Assembly: GCF_964355755.1 (NCBI RefSeq)
Contig: NC_092670.1
Location: 40,285,795-40,349,794, forward strand
Length of the DNA stretch: 64,000 nt
Reading direction: 5' to 3'
Origin: Antedon mediterranea
Lineage: Eukaryota; Echinodermata; Crinoidea; Comatulida; Antedonidae
Shown here: in pieces, positions 11,555-24,507 of the stretch
Position numbering within the stretch: position 1 is the first letter of the stretch
Layout of the letters: each line of letters starts with the position of its first letter
Position numbers and translations under genes: made by a program
The notes under the pieces: model-generated
Told to the model about the DNA's origin: nothing
Seen by the model: only the letters and a program-made list of their open reading frames with translations
Databases searched by the model: none

Positions 11555-13679
11555 ATGGATTCCAGAATGTTAGTAATTGGCTGTATGTTGGTTGTGATGG
11601 CTGCTGCCTACTGCCCAGAAGATGATTGTGGATGCCCTTCTAGAAGTAAGTAGCATGAGTCTAAACAGCTGGTAAGAAACGGGTCAGAAGATCAGAAATG
11701 TATCTTAAAGAGAATGTGTCATTAAGTGGACAATTTTTGTAGCTGTCCTATAAACCTAATTAAATTAAATCTTACCTCTTACACTTTTTTAAAAATGTTT
11801 AAAGCACTTTACTGGAAGTGGTAAAGAGACTATCTTGTATAATTTATTAAAATTAAATGATACTACTAAACAATTAGGAAGAAAACAAACAAAAGTACAA
11901 AGTTTGTACTAAACTAAAGTATGTTTGGTATATTTAGTTTAAAGAAATGGATAATATTTTGAATATATTATTTAGATAAGTGTTTTATGAGAGATTGTGA
12001 AGACATTTTGGAAAATGATCCTTCTGCTCAAAGTGGTGATTATGTGATAGAGCCAAATGATGGAGGACCAAAGTTTATGGTCTACTGTGACATGAGGAAA
12101 GATGGCGGATGGACAGTAAGCAATATTAATAAGCAACAAAAAAATGCAAAGATTTCTTTTTTTTTCATCTATAATTATACTTAACTATTCAACTATAGTT
12201 TTGATCAAGTTCACAAAATAAATTTTCCACAGCTGTTGTGTAAAGTTTCTTTGTTTTCCAGGTGATACAACGAAGACAGGATGGTTCGGAAGATTTCTAC
12301 CGCAATTGGGCCAACTACAAAAAGGGTTTTGGAAATGTCCACTCAGAGTTCTGGCTTGGTAATGATAATATCAACCGTATAACATTTGATGGAAATTTTG
12401 AGCTATTAGTAGAGATGACAGACCACTTGGATGTAATGAAGTTTGCAAGATATTCCCACTTTCGTGTTGATACTGAGGATTCTAACTATGATTTGACAAT
12501 CAGTGGATACACAGGAACTGCAGGTTAGTACATTCAATCAATTTTTACACTAAAAATCCATTTCAAGTAAACAAAGAACTAACATTATTATTTTTCTTTG
12601 TAGACCAGCTACACCTTTCTGCCTTGCAATAGAAATAGACTAACACACACTGTGCGCTTTTTTGTTGTTGCATTTATCACTTTATATAACAACTGAATAT
12701 AATACTGAGTTAAAAGAACATTGACTGGAATTAAATGGTTTAAACAAGCTTACAGCCCAGGAAATTCAACATACCATAAGAATCCATGTTGTACCTAATT
12801 ATGTACTAAGCATGTATCAATGTTTTTTATCATACTCTTTCATTTATCATACTCTTTCATTTTCATTGTTGTTTTTGGAAATCAGTACATTTGTATTGAA
12901 AGTATACTTGAGTTAAAAGAAAGAATAATTAAGATACAGCAGATGGAAAATAACATAAAATTACAAATGAAATATTTAAAAACATTTTTATTCTTTCATT
13001 TTTATTATTGTTTTAACATTCCCAATGCATTACTGTTTTAGTAATGTCAAGTTTATCATCTTATTTTCATAGTTGTACTTTATGTTGTGTGTAATGATTA
13101 AATGTGGGTCATCCCCATTAAAAAGAAAAAAAAGTATAATAAAAAGCAAACATTGACTGACCAACAAAATATCATATTATAGTAAAATAAATAACCATAT
13201 TGTATAATGTATAGAACATAAGAAGCCCAATAACAAAAAATGTTATAATTTAAAACAAAATGAGAATCCCCTAAAACAGGATGTAAATGTAAAAACATAA
13301 TTAATTAAAACACTCATTGGGTATATTGTATCATTTTACATCACATATACAGTATTCATTTTCTACATTCTATTAAACAAACTGTATGTATGCTGTAAAC
13401 TTAAAGATGATATAATATTTGGTTTGTTTAGGTGATTCTTTAGCATATGCCAACGGTGGACAATTTTCAACGTATGATACAGACAATGATAAGTGGAGTA
13501 GTGGTAACTGTGCTGAGTCTTGGAAAGGTGCTTGGTGGTACACTGGCTGTGCTAATTCAAACCTGAATGGGCTTTACCTTACACCAGGATCTTCTTCTAT
13601 TACTGGCATAGTTTGGCTTCATTTCAAGAATACAGAAAGTCTAAAGAAGACAGTGATGATGGTTAAAAGAGCAACATAA
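11555..13679 (+). CDS. Secreted FReD lectin, copy 2
   Basis: Exons are 11555-11645, 11976-12115, 12262-12523 and 13432-13679, giving 246 residues. Exon 2 is of a second type: FMRDCEDIL with IEPNDGGPKF, in place of FLRDCGEIL with [10 protein letters not shown]. The N-terminal CCPEDDCGC has lost its first Cys (YCPEDDCGC). That leaves an odd number of cysteines there and could change subunit linkage. The calcium loop YDTDND and the pocket AWWYTGC are kept. Intron 3 is the shortest (908 bases), with one minisatellite unit near 13100 and two CATACTCTTTCAT units. Poly(A) signal AATAAA is at 13870. A 10 kb retrotransposon follows in the spacer. Confidence 0.88.
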
Positions 13680-14943
13680 GAGAGTTTTCATTATCACTAG
13701 TAATTTGACTTAAAAGTATACAAAATGGCAAATATTTTTTTTTTTTTTTTTTTAGATGTAGTGTTATATTAATTATTTTAATTTAATAATGAAAACTAGA
13801 ATTTGGTGCAATTTTCATAACTTTTTGTCAACAAATTTCATATGTTTTATAAATGTTTTAACATATGAAAATAAATTTTAATTTGAACTGTAATTTTCTC
13901 ATTATTAATCACATACAGTACCTATTTATGTTTTGTTCATCATAATTTATTATTATTATATAATATTATTATAATTATTATTATCACAATTGTTAAAAAT
14001 CATATGTATTATTGATACTAATTTTACAAATTAATAAAACGATATCTGCAGAAGATCCTTATAGATAACTTAAGTGCTACGATACAATTACAATCAGAAA
14101 TCTTCTGAAAACTAAATACTGTAACACTTTAAAAAAAAACATACTATTTGCTCGCTAAAAACCATACAATAGTGACCAAAAACATATCAAGCATATTTTT
14201 GGACAAGATGGGCATCAGTGGCAGGAACAAAACTGTACTGTATTGTTGAAAGAATTAAAATTAATTAAACTACAATGAAATGTGTATGATCTATTAATTA
14301 TATCTCTTATTTTATTGGTCTTGAGAATATTGTACAGGAAACAGCTAATAGATACTAAGCAAAAATAAGGTTTATGAGTTTACACTTCCAAGCCAATATT
14401 GCACTTTTACACAAAAAAAACACCAACAAATGCAAACTCCAATTTAGAGTACAAACACTTTCGGCTAACATAACTGTCTTGATGCTATATTAGTCAATCT
14501 ATCCCAAATGATTTGTGATCAATGATCTTGGAGGAATTACGAACTTCATGCACCTTACACAACATTTTCTTTCTTTATGCAACAGTTGTGTTGGTCATTT
14601 GTTATCTACAAACAATAGTTGATCAATAAATAAGAAAACAAACCGAATATCCAAACAATTTTGAAATAAAATCAAATGTTGTATTCTTGATTATCATTAT
14701 TTAAGTTATGCTGCCCTCTATGCAGAAAATTGCTTGCAAACATAATGCCCATCAATATTAAAGTAAGTAAATCAATAAAACAAAGTCAAGGCTGTCATAT
14801 CTGTGCAGAGCTGACAGGAGTTTAATAAGGAAACTCAAATGTACATCCTCATCTAAAATAAAGGAATAACGTGTGCGATCCGATGTTATCTAATGAATGT
14901 AGAAAATAATTTTTTTAAATCAAACCAAACTTGTAAATGACAT
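13680..14943 (+). repeat. 3' flank of copy 2 and spacer, cut by the LTR element
   Basis: This is the same spacer as in other units. It stops at 14943 in AAATGACAT and resumes at 24991 with GACATCAACAATT, so the LTR element sits inside it with a GACAT duplication. A T tract of 17 lies near 13737. No gene is seen. Confidence 0.65.
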
Positions 14944-15441
14944 TGCAGTGAATTTATCTTTAGTTGGTTCCGAGCTTTCTCAGGCGTATATCCACTCGAC
15001 GTATGCAGCTGTCGTTCCGAGCTTTCTCAGGCGTATATATTTCCACGCGACGTACACAGCTGTCACTGAATGATAACTCATACAAAAAGTATATTTAACT
15101 CAACTAGAACTTTTATTCCTTGTAATTCGATTAATACATCTTTCTACCACTACCAGTCAAGCCTTAATATTCTCTTTATCATCTTTCCGTTTATCTACTC
15201 TGATCTTATTCTCTCTTCTCGTTTATCTACTCTGATCTTATTCTCTCTTCTCCTCTAATATCTATTACATTCTACTTTTATACTGGATATGCAAATTTTA
15301 GGCTTCAGAGGAGGATAACATTTTCCCTCCAAAAATTATACGATTTTGATTGGCTAATAATTAGGCGGACCTGGTCTAAAGCATCCTTCTCTAAAGCATC
15401 CTTCTCTAAACACAGAGAATCACAACATTTATAATATGACA
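14944..15441 (-). repeat. LTR (3' LTR in element orientation), 498 bp
   Basis: It starts TGCAGTGAATT and ends ATATGACA on the plus strand. It matches 24508-24990 except for a few substitutions (for example TGCAG against TGTAG) and a 15-bp tandem duplication of TAAAGCATCCTTCTC found only here. Confidence 0.85.
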
Positions 15442-15452
15442 TTCCCCTTTTT
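15442..15452 (-). other. Polypurine tract of the LTR element
   Basis: Read on the minus strand, AAAAAGGGGAA abuts the 3' LTR, the usual place for the plus-strand primer of reverse transcription. Confidence 0.65.
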
Positions 15453-15543
15453 GGGAAAAAGATTGTGTCAATCTTTCCAAAAATTTAACATTTAAAACCA
15501 TTTTACATTAAACTATCTACTAATAACACCTCTATAATATTAT

Positions 15544-18500
15544 TTATGCACGGCTTAATCCATCTGCATTTCCATTTAATGATCCTTTCTTGTAAATAAC
15601 TTTAAATTTATATCTTTGTAAAAACAGAGCCCATCTCATAAGTCTAACATTGGCACCCTTCATTGAGTCCATCCATCTCAATGCCTGGTGGTCAGTATGA
15701 ACTTGAAATTCACAACCATACAGATAATACTTAAGTTTATTTATAGCCCAAACAATAGAGAGGCACTCTTTTTCTGGCACAGAATATCTCTGCTCATGTA
15801 CAGATAACTTTCTACTTAAATACACAATGGGATAATCATTACCCTCACCATCTATTTGGCTCAGCACTGCACCTATGCCATAATTTGAGGCATCGGTTTG
15901 CAATATAAACATCTTATCAAAATTTGGGGCTTTTAATACATTATCATCAGTAAGTCGTTTCTTTAAAGTTACAAAGGCATTTTCACATTGTTCATTCCAC
16001 TTAACGGTATTACTTTTACTCTTTAAAGTTAAATCAATCAATGGCTTAGCAATATCGGCATAGTTCTGTACAAATTTTCTGTAATAGCCAGTTAATCCGA
16101 GAAATGATCGGACTTGTTTCTTAGACAAAGGTCTGGGGAACTTTTCCACAGCCTCAACCTTATCAATCATGGGTCTAATTTCTCCATTACCAATCTTATG
16201 CCCCAGAAATTCTACCTGTGCATAGGCAATTTTACATTTCAAAGGCTTTGCTGTCAATCCAGCACTACTTAATCTTTCTAATACATCATTCAAATGAAAA
16301 ATATGATCTTTCCAAGTTTGACTATAAATACATATGTCATCTATATATGCCTTAGCATATCCCTCAGTACCTTGTAATACCTTATCCATTAATCTTTGGA
16401 AAGTACTAGAGCTATTTTGCATACCAAATGGAAGTACATTGTAACAATACTGTCCAAATTGTGTAATAAATGCTGATTTGTCTTTGGTCTTAGGATCCAG
16501 AGGCACCTGGTAAAATCCTTTAGTTAGATCTAACGTAGTTATGTATATTGCGGATGATACCTCATCCAACATTTCGTCTATGCGAGGCATAACATAAGGG
16601 TCAAATTGTGTAGTCTTATTTAGTGATCTAAAATCTGTCACCATTCTAATTTGATTCTGGCCTTTCTTCAGGGCAATAATAGGTGCAGCATAGGCACTAA
16701 CTGTAGGTTCTATTATACCCATAGCCAACATACTATCTAATTCCTCTTTCAATTTACCCTTTAATGCTTGGGGCGTTCTATATGCCCTATGCCTTATAGG
16801 CATTTCACCATTAGTCTTAATTTCATGTGTCACTAAGTGAGTTCTACCTGGTACATCTGAGAATACATTCTGTTGGTACTTTAACAATTCTGTTAATTGT
16901 TTAGTTTGTGTATCATTTAAATTACTACTAACGTTAACATCTCTCCATGTTTGTGATTGATGATAAGACAATCCTATGTCTATTTCACTATCTAACTCAT
17001 TGTCATGGACTGTTTCATTTAAGTCTACTTCTTCTATAGACTGAACATTTGTTACTACATAATAACCATCTTTACTTATTTCTACTTTATCATACCATCT
17101 CTTTAACATATTAACATGTAGAATTTGTTTTTCTTTTCTTCTACCTCCTATGTATATTTCATAATTTACATCATTGACCTTTTTTGTAACAGTGAAGGGG
17201 CCTTGCCATTTACTGTCTAACTTACTATTTCCTACTGGAAGGAATATCAACACTTTGTCCCCTTCTACAAATTCTCTATCAATAGCATTCTTGTTATAAT
17301 TGTGGGACATAATTTCTTGTTGTTCAAGTTTGTTTACATTAGCATCTTTCATTAATTGCCCCATTTTTTCTCTTATGTCTAACATGTATTTGATAACATC
17401 AGTAGATGTTTCTTCATCTTCTACCCAATTACTTTTGAGTAAACTCAAGGGTCCCCTCACCTCTCTACCATAAAGCAATTTAAAAGGTGAATGGCCCGTC
17501 GCTTTACTAGGAACTTCTCTGTATGCAAACAGAAAGGGGGGTATGTAGTTATCCCAATTTTTTCTTTGCTTAACTGTAAGTGTCCTTATCATATTTTTCA
17601 ATGTACCGTGAAATCTTTCAACAAGCCCATTGCTTTGGGGGTGGTACACTGTAGTCTTTAATTGATTAATCCCCAACATACTACATATAGATTGCATAAT
17701 TGAAGACATGAAATTAGTTCCTTGATCATGTACAATCTCTTCGGGTAATCCTACTCTAGTAAAGACTTCTATTAGAGCCCTGGGTACTGTTTCAGCTCTA
17801 ACATTGGGTAACGGGATAGCATCCGGATATCTCGTAGCATAGTCAATTATAGTAAGCATATATTTGTTATTACGGCTTGTTCTAGATAAGAGTCCAACAA
17901 TATCTATCGCTATACGTTTAAATGGTGTACTTATAATCGGTAATGGTATCAAAGTATGTTTCCTTTTACTTTTACCTTTATCTACCTTTTGGCATTCCTT
18001 ACAGACTTTACAATAGACTACCACATCTTTAAATATACCTGGCCAATAGAATTGGTTCAGGACCCTACTTTTAGTTTTCTCAACACCCATGTGACCTGCA
18101 AATGGCACATTATGACCTAAGTGTAATACACCCTGTCTACACTGAGTGGGTAATACAATCTGTTCCACTTGGTTATTCTTATCTTTACTACTACTCCAAT
18201 TTCTCATCAATATACCTTGTCTCATAAAGAAACATACCCTATGCTGACCTATTTCTTCTATAGGGACTACCCTGTCAAACACTCCTTTGAGTGAGTCATC
18301 CTTAGTTTGCAATTTGATCAGTTCTTGTTTAGTTAGGTTCAGCTTGTGCTGTTGTTCATAAGTTTTATGTTTGACTGTTTTATCTTTAGCTTTATCCTCA
18401 TTTTCGTCAAACAAATTATTCATTTCTGTTCCATTCATATCATCTAAACACTTAGTTTTATTTACTTTGTTGTCATTTACTACTGTTTTCAACAATTGTA

Positions 18501-19663
18501 CATTAGTTTCTTTAGGCGGCTCTTCTATCGGCTTAAAGTTACTATCTTTCCCTAACAATATCATTTCGTCTTGTATTCTAACATCATTTTCTATTCTGGC
18601 TTGCTCCCTAGTTAGGACGAAAATTTCTTTAGCCATTGTTTCCCCACAATTCTGGTCCAAATCATGACCCAATAACATGTCCCTCTGTAATCCTTCAATT
18701 ACGGCTACAATCACTTTACCTGTCACTATCTTACTTTCTATAGCTACCTCAGCTAAGGGGACGGTAATATCGCCTCCTATACCTCTTAACGTAACCCATT
18801 TTCCTGGCAAGTAACATTTGTTAGGCACTAGACTTTCCTTAACAGCTGACTGGGTACATCCCGAGTCTCTAAGCATAGTTATATCCTGTCCTTCTAATTT
18901 TCCTGTTATTGTACACTTCTCCATTTTATTTTCTACACTATCCATAACTACTTGGGGTCTATCTGATTTTAGTCCTTCACATCTTAAGCCATCTTTCACA
19001 TTCGGGCCCTTCTTAGTGTCACTAATCTTTCCTTTTGCTACCATCTTAGGACAATCCCCTATTTTATGTCCCTTCTCCTTACAATTAAAGCATAGGCCAT
19101 TAATCCATTCATTTGAAGGTTCTCTCTGTTGGAAATTTCTACCATAGTTATGGAATTTGCCTCCCCTTCCGCGATACCTATTGTATCCTTGCTGCCTAGC
19201 TCCAGGGTTATTCTGAGTCGTACTATTCTTAGGTTTACTATTTTCTTGGCCCTTATAATACGTATTATTTTCCGAATTTACGGCATTCCAATAGCCACGG
19301 CCACCTCTATTAGCTATATAATCATCGGCTATCATAGCCATATCATAGCTCTTATTTACTTGTTTATCTCTAAGATAAAGCCTCAGATCTTCAGGCATTT
19401 TATCAAGTGCCTGTTCCATTATAATCATTTCAATAATGCCTGCAGCATCATCTTCTTTTACATTAGCACATTTCATCCAACATTTTAAATAATGGGAGAG
19501 CTCATTCAGCCATTCCCTGATGGACATATCTTTAACTCTGTTTGAATTTCTAAATTTAAATCTGTAGGTCTCAGCGGACACATCATACTTTTCTAAGATT
19601 GCCTTCTTTAAGGTATCATAATCTACACATTCTTTTACGGTTAAGGATGCATATGCTGTCCTA
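15544..19663 (-). CDS. gag (C-terminal part) and pol polyprotein of the Gmr1-like element
   Basis: One open frame holds the C-terminal half of Gag with a CCHC knuckle (CFNCKEKGHKIGDC, residues 198-211 counted from the Met at 19683). An aspartic protease follows with DSGC at 273-276. Integrase has an HHCC zinc module (H523, H531, C558, C561) and core residues D594, D653 and E689, with a GPF-type C-terminal motif near 828. Reverse transcriptase covers about 980-1165 with LPFG and YIDD (1113-1116). RNase H begins near 1255 with D1264 and runs to the end. Integrase precedes RT, the reverse of ordinary gypsy elements. The frame runs on to 19683, but the bases beyond 19663 belong to the nested transposon, so the Met there is not the native start. 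Gag and pol appear to lie in one frame. Confidence 0.85.
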
Positions 19664-19864
19664 TAGACTGTGGGCTCAAACACGGGACCCTCCCCCCCCC
19701 CCTGGGGATTTTTCGGGACCAGTATTTTTTTTAACCCTACCCATATACGAACTAAAATCAGGTTGTCTGCACATTGCGCAGTGGTGCGTATTCCTGTGAG
19801 GGCGCGTTTTCAAAATGGCTGCCCATAGGCTCAGGTGCCTCTATCTTGGCAACCACTCATGGTA

Positions 19865-20445
19865 GAGACTTATAAATGGTCTCAAATTGTTTACAGTTAG
19901 CACATTTCTATTTGCTCTAATGAAAAGTTTTGTAAAAATTTGACCGGAAATGACATTTTTGTCACTCTGACCTTTGACCCGGTTTTGTCATATCTCTATA
20001 ACTACTGGTAGTACACATTTGGAATTTGTCGCAAATTGTTTGGAACATGTGGTTTTATACTTGCTCTAATGGAGAGTTTTATGTAAAGGGGACTGGGAAT
20101 GCCATTTCTGACCGTTTTGTCAAAATGGCTGCCAACAATTCTAATAAAAGTGCACTATTGGGTTTTTTTCCATATTTTAAAGACATAACATTGACTTTAC
20201 ATGATAGACACTTGTAAATGATCTCAAATTGTTTACAATATGCATATTTCTATTTGCTCTAATGAAACATTTTGTCAAAAAATTACCGGAAGTGACATTT
20301 ATGACCTTTATGACCTTTGACCTGGTTTTGTCATATCTCTCTAACTACTGGTAGTATACATTTGGAAATTGTTGCAAATTTTTCAGAACATGTGGTTTTA
20401 TAGTTGCTCTAGTAGAATGTTGTATGGAAAAGTAACTGGAAATGC
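19865..20445. repeat. Two ~240-bp direct repeats inside the transposon end
   Basis: Blocks near 19865-20105 and 20205-20445, about 340 bases apart, share TCAAATTGTTTACA, TTTCTATTTGCTCTAATG and TTTTGTCATATCTCT, diverged throughout. They may be subterminal transposase-binding repeats, but nothing in the sequence proves it. Confidence 0.5.
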
Positions 20446-20488
20446 CATTTCTTACTATTTACAATAAAAGTTTCAATAACAAGATTAT

Positions 20489-22654
20489 CTAGTCTTCTTC
20501 CGTGTCAAAAAAAATGTCCATCAAGTTGTTAAATTCAGTTTGCTCATCATCATCCTCCTCCTCATCCTCCTCTTCCTGTTCCTCTACCAATACGTCAACC
20601 AGCTCATGTGGCATCATATCACCTTCCGTCCACTTCAAGTCCAACTTTTCATTTTGAATACACCATGCCCGTCTGGTTGAGGGATATTTGGTACGGCTTG
20701 GTGTGCTTGGTACCAAATAAACGCTTGATAATTAGATCTTTTAACATGCATTTTAAGAGCATCTCGGCAAGGTGGAGGGAGGCTCATATCCATGCCATCA
20801 TAGGTCGAAAGTATTGCACCTGGCTTGACACTAAATCTTTCCAGAAATTTATCATGTCGCAAAGTGTTAATGTCAGTTACAGTAGATTTAGTGTTGTAAA
20901 GATGGCACACAAAATGCTCCAAGCTTTCATGAGTTTCATCTGCAATTTCCAATGATCGGCCAAGAGTCAGAAATGCACCAAGAAATTCCTGGTGCTGTTT
21001 GAGGATCTTCAAAGGTAGTAGTTTCCACTTACGAACAAATGCACTGGTTGTGTCACAACAACTGAATGCATGTAATGCGGGAAGGGCATGACACACATCA
21101 TTTCCCACATCACTTATGACTTTATGCACATCTACAAGACGTCTTTTATTGCCAACACCTGTATCAAATAGTATTGTTTGAGTCAGTTCCTGGGTGTGAT
21201 GAAGCAGAAGAATGAAGACATCTGTGTCTGGAGATCGAATGATTATGGTAGAATTGGATGATGAATTTCTGGCAATTTGCAGACAGTGGAGAATCAACTT
21301 CGTATCAGCCTCTTCCTGTGTTGACGATAACTCTGTAAGTTCCTCAGACATAGTTTCTTGGCCATCATTGCTCTTCAGACTTATGCATTTATTCGTATAG
21401 CCAAATACAACTTCTCTTCCATGAAGACTTGGTGCATATTTATTCTTTTTCCATTCACTTAGTAGAAATTCTGTTAGTGTCATCTTATTGTCATCGCTTG
21501 ACAGAAACGATTTCCAGTCTCGTGGCTCTTTAGTCTTGACTCCTTTAATTATATGGGATTTAGAAGAACCTCTTCTAGCCCTTTCAATTCCTTTGATTGA
21601 TAGTGGGAGGTAGGTATCAGTTACAAAGTCCACACGTTTTACCTTAGGCAGCTGTCCAAATATACTCTCTGCCAGGTCTCCAAATGTATCAGGCAAAGCC
21701 ATCTGTGCTTGCAGCAGAGCCATTCAGTGAACAATATATGTGGTTTCTCCAGCCGGCCTTTCTATTGTGTTCGATTCGCCTACCAATGCATGCATAAGCT
21801 TTGCCTTGTCTGTCTTCACTGGAACACCATCAGCCGTTGCAAGTGCCCATGGAACAGGGCCCAATGAGAAACTAAGCACCCTCTCCATACTAATGTCATG
21901 CTTCATTGCTAAAAGTACAAGCTGACCAAATACATTTCTTTCAGCTTTTACTTCTTTGATCTTCTTTGACTGTCCCGAGATCTTACAGGATTTGGCAAGT
22001 TGTACAAATGTCTTTAGTTTACACTTCTTGATTGGATGATGAAAACTTACTGTGCCTTCAACAAGTCGTTGCGTAACAAATTTGTCGTAAGCCTGTTTTC
22101 CAATATTATCAGCCTGGAGGAGATCACGTTCGATCTCATCTGATACTGGTGCACCTGATGACAGACAGTAGAGGACGTTCTTGTTTTCAACAACAAAAGG
22201 ATTTACAAAATTATGAAATGCTGCTAGAACCCTTGCAAGTATCTTGTTCACTGTTGATGATGTGTGAGGACTTCAAGCCCTTGTGTGAAGTCGATTCCAT
22301 GTTATCCATGTCTGCCATTTCCATTGTGGCTTGCAGGTAACCAGCCCTACTGTGTCTTGTCGTGCACCACCTATGATATGCCGAATAGTTCCTGCTGAAT
22401 CCTATGATTCCACCATGGCACTTTGCGTGACGGTTGATAGTTTGTTCAATTGTGATGTCAACAGCATTTCTCGACATCGGAATTTGTGATCGTTTAACGC
22501 TGAAACCATTGTGTCGCAAGAGCTCCTCTGCTCCGGGATGTGTCTCTGATATGTTTAGGAGAGACAGGAAATACACCATTGTATATCTAGCATAGTTTTG
22601 GTGGTCGTAGCTAAAAAACAGACTACACATTCTTTGTAGGCTAGCTAAATGCAA
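20489..22654 (-). pseudogene. Academ-like transposase with XPG/FEN-type nuclease motifs, broken
   Basis: Three consecutive minus-strand pieces together look like one protein of about 700 residues. The first, 22654-22211, contains NYARYTMVYFL and INRHAKCHGGIIG. The second, 22251-21727, is in another frame. The third, 21723-20635, follows it in frame after a TGA at 21726-21724. A last frame shift near 20640 leads to an acidic tail (EEQEEEDEEEDDDEQ) ending at 20489. In the third piece, EEAD (137-140), SPDTD (164-168) and CCDTTS (222-227) are spaced like the acidic metal-binding motifs of FEN/XPG nucleases. At least two frame shifts and one stop show it is dead. The family is widespread in invertebrate genomes. 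The Academ name is my inference. Confidence 0.6.
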
Positions 22655-23475
22655 ATCAAAATTGTTTTCTTAGTTGCTCTTTGAAATTGAAGGATAAGCC
22701 AAACTCGATCCATATAGTTAAGCCAGAACTGTGCAGTTTTACCAAGTTCTCCTAGGCCTAGGCTAGTCCACATTTTGCACCATGTACTGTACTAGGAGAG
22801 CAAATTGCTTGTAATACTTACTATGAATTAACTTTGTTGTTGAAAAAGCACAATTTTCTTCGATAATTTAGCTCAATGTTATATAGACTAGACTGGTTTC
22901 ATACAACTGATCAACTAGACTACTACACTGCTATCTGTGTTCTGATTGGTTTAAAGTTGAATGTCATGCATCAACTAATTTGTTTGATAGAAGTTTTTGT
23001 ATTATTTTAATAATAATAATATTATTTTATTAGTTTAATCAAATAATGTCAGTACCAGTTAAATTATTGAATGGTAAAATGACATTCTGACATTTTTCTG
23101 ATTGTTTATATAATCATTTCTAGTAATTACTTCAATTTTGTTAAGTTTTATGATTTTCGACGGCCATTTTGAAATGCGCCCTCTATATTGACTTTTCGGA
23201 ATACAAACATATACCATGACCTGACCACACATTATTTCAATACAGAACAATTAAAAAACAAGTTAATTTTAGCATATAAATTACTGTTTTATCAATATAT
23301 ATAATATTTTATTAAATTTGGCGGCCATTTTGGAAAAAGCGCCCTCATCGGTTTACGCACCACTGCGCAATGTGCAGACAACCTGATTTGAAAACCTATA
23401 TGTGTGAGGTTTCCAAAAATGTATGGGTCATAAAATCCCCAGGGGGGAGGGGGGGTTACGGTAGCCCACAGTCTA

Positions 23476-23957
23476 CTAGCTTTACCAGACAGTTCAGGTG
23501 CTAACCTAGCGGACCACGTATTCTTATCCCAACCTGTGGCTTCTGCCAAGTGTTCAAATGTTCTAAAATATATATCAATATCATCTGATTCCTTCAAAGT
23601 AGGAACCTTTACCTTCATTTCATCTACTATATTCCTAGCATTACTGTAGCTAGACCTATTTTCTAATTCCATCATTTTCACTCTTTCTTGTGATTCAATT
23701 TTTCTTTGCTCTATATCTGCTTCTAATCTTAATTGGTATTCTAACTTTTTGTTTTCGGCCTCGAACTTCATTCGAAAATATTCGAGCATCATATCTTTAG
23801 GCATACCGCCGGGTATTTCGGGCAAATCAATATCCCTAGCCATTTTATCATATATTTCATTGACTTGGTCAACCTCTTCTTGGTCAACCATATCTTCCCT
23901 AGTATCTTTGTCTGACATAGTCTTATCTATATTTTTACCCGATCTTAAAGTTGTCAT
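23476..23957 (-). pseudogene. gag, N-terminal part of the Gmr1-like element
   Basis: The frame starts with an ATG at 23957 (MTTLRSGKNIDK), about 550 bases inside the LTR. It has a charged, probably helical region (residues about 55-105, rich in E, K, R) and then a capsid-like stretch with FRTFEHLAEATGW and APELSGKAS. It is cut at 23476 by the nested transposon. The matching C-terminal part resumes at 19663. Beyond the break the frame reads into the transposon's C-rich end. Confidence 0.75.
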
Positions 23958-24492
23958 GCTAATAACAATTTTACTAATGAAATATGTAAACTTATGTATA
24001 CAAAATATGTTATAAAAGTATTTGTATTACCTTGATTCCATTCAGATATGTAAAAATATGAAATCCACATAAATTCTTAAATGCAATACAATATAAGACA
24101 TTAATTTACTTCAAAGTCACAAACAACGTTCCAAGTTCGCTCCGTACAAAAATTTACTTTCGAAATAAAAAATAGTTTACAAAGTCAGCTTTGCAAATCT
24201 TCTCCAAATTACTGGGCTTCCTTCTGTTACTTCAGTCTTCTTCTTTCAGACCTCGGTGAATATATACAGTATCTCCGATGAATATCCAGCAGTCTTGAGT
24301 AGGTACCTTGAGCTCAACAGTACTTCTTCTTCGTTGTAATATCCAAACAACGCACGGTATAAAAACTGTCAGGAATCCAGATCTTCGTAACCATTTAACT
24401 TTTTGGTTACTGATTTAACAGGCCCGTAGAGTAGGCACTGTCACTTCTTCTTCTTCTTCTTCTTGATACTTCAATCATGTAAACAAAAATTT

Positions 24493-24507
24493 TCACCACT
24501 GCCACCA
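24493..24507 (-). other. Primer-binding site of the LTR element
   Basis: On the minus strand, directly after the 5' LTR, the sequence reads TGGTGGCAGTGGTGA. The TGG start complements a tRNA CCA end. I cannot name the tRNA with confidence. Confidence 0.6.

Larger units (their letters stand above)
19664..23475 (-). mobile_element. Academ-like DNA transposon nested in gag
   Basis: The 3812-bp insert has perfect 13-bp ends, TAGACTGTGGGCT and its inverse. They extend as an imperfect inverted repeat of roughly 165 bp that includes C-runs, CTGGGGATTTT and GTCTGCACATTGCGCAGTGG. The 3-bp duplication CTA lies at 19661-19663 and 23476-23478. Removing the insert and one CTA would leave gag in frame, which fits a clean cut-and-paste insertion. 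The coding part is a decayed transposase (see the pseudogene entry). The 3-bp duplication and the nuclease-like motifs point to Academ. The assignment rests on motifs only. Confidence 0.65.

Noticed and set aside
15070-15258. 62-codon frame in each LTR
   Set aside because: It is identical in both LTRs as part of the repeat, starts without context, and has no known domain.
18371-19488. Plus-strand open frames of 98-119 codons
   Set aside because: They are antisense shadows of the long gag-pol frame and have low-complexity content.
20608-20955. 115-codon plus-strand frame
   Set aside because: It is antisense to the transposase pseudogene, whose motifs on the minus strand explain the region.
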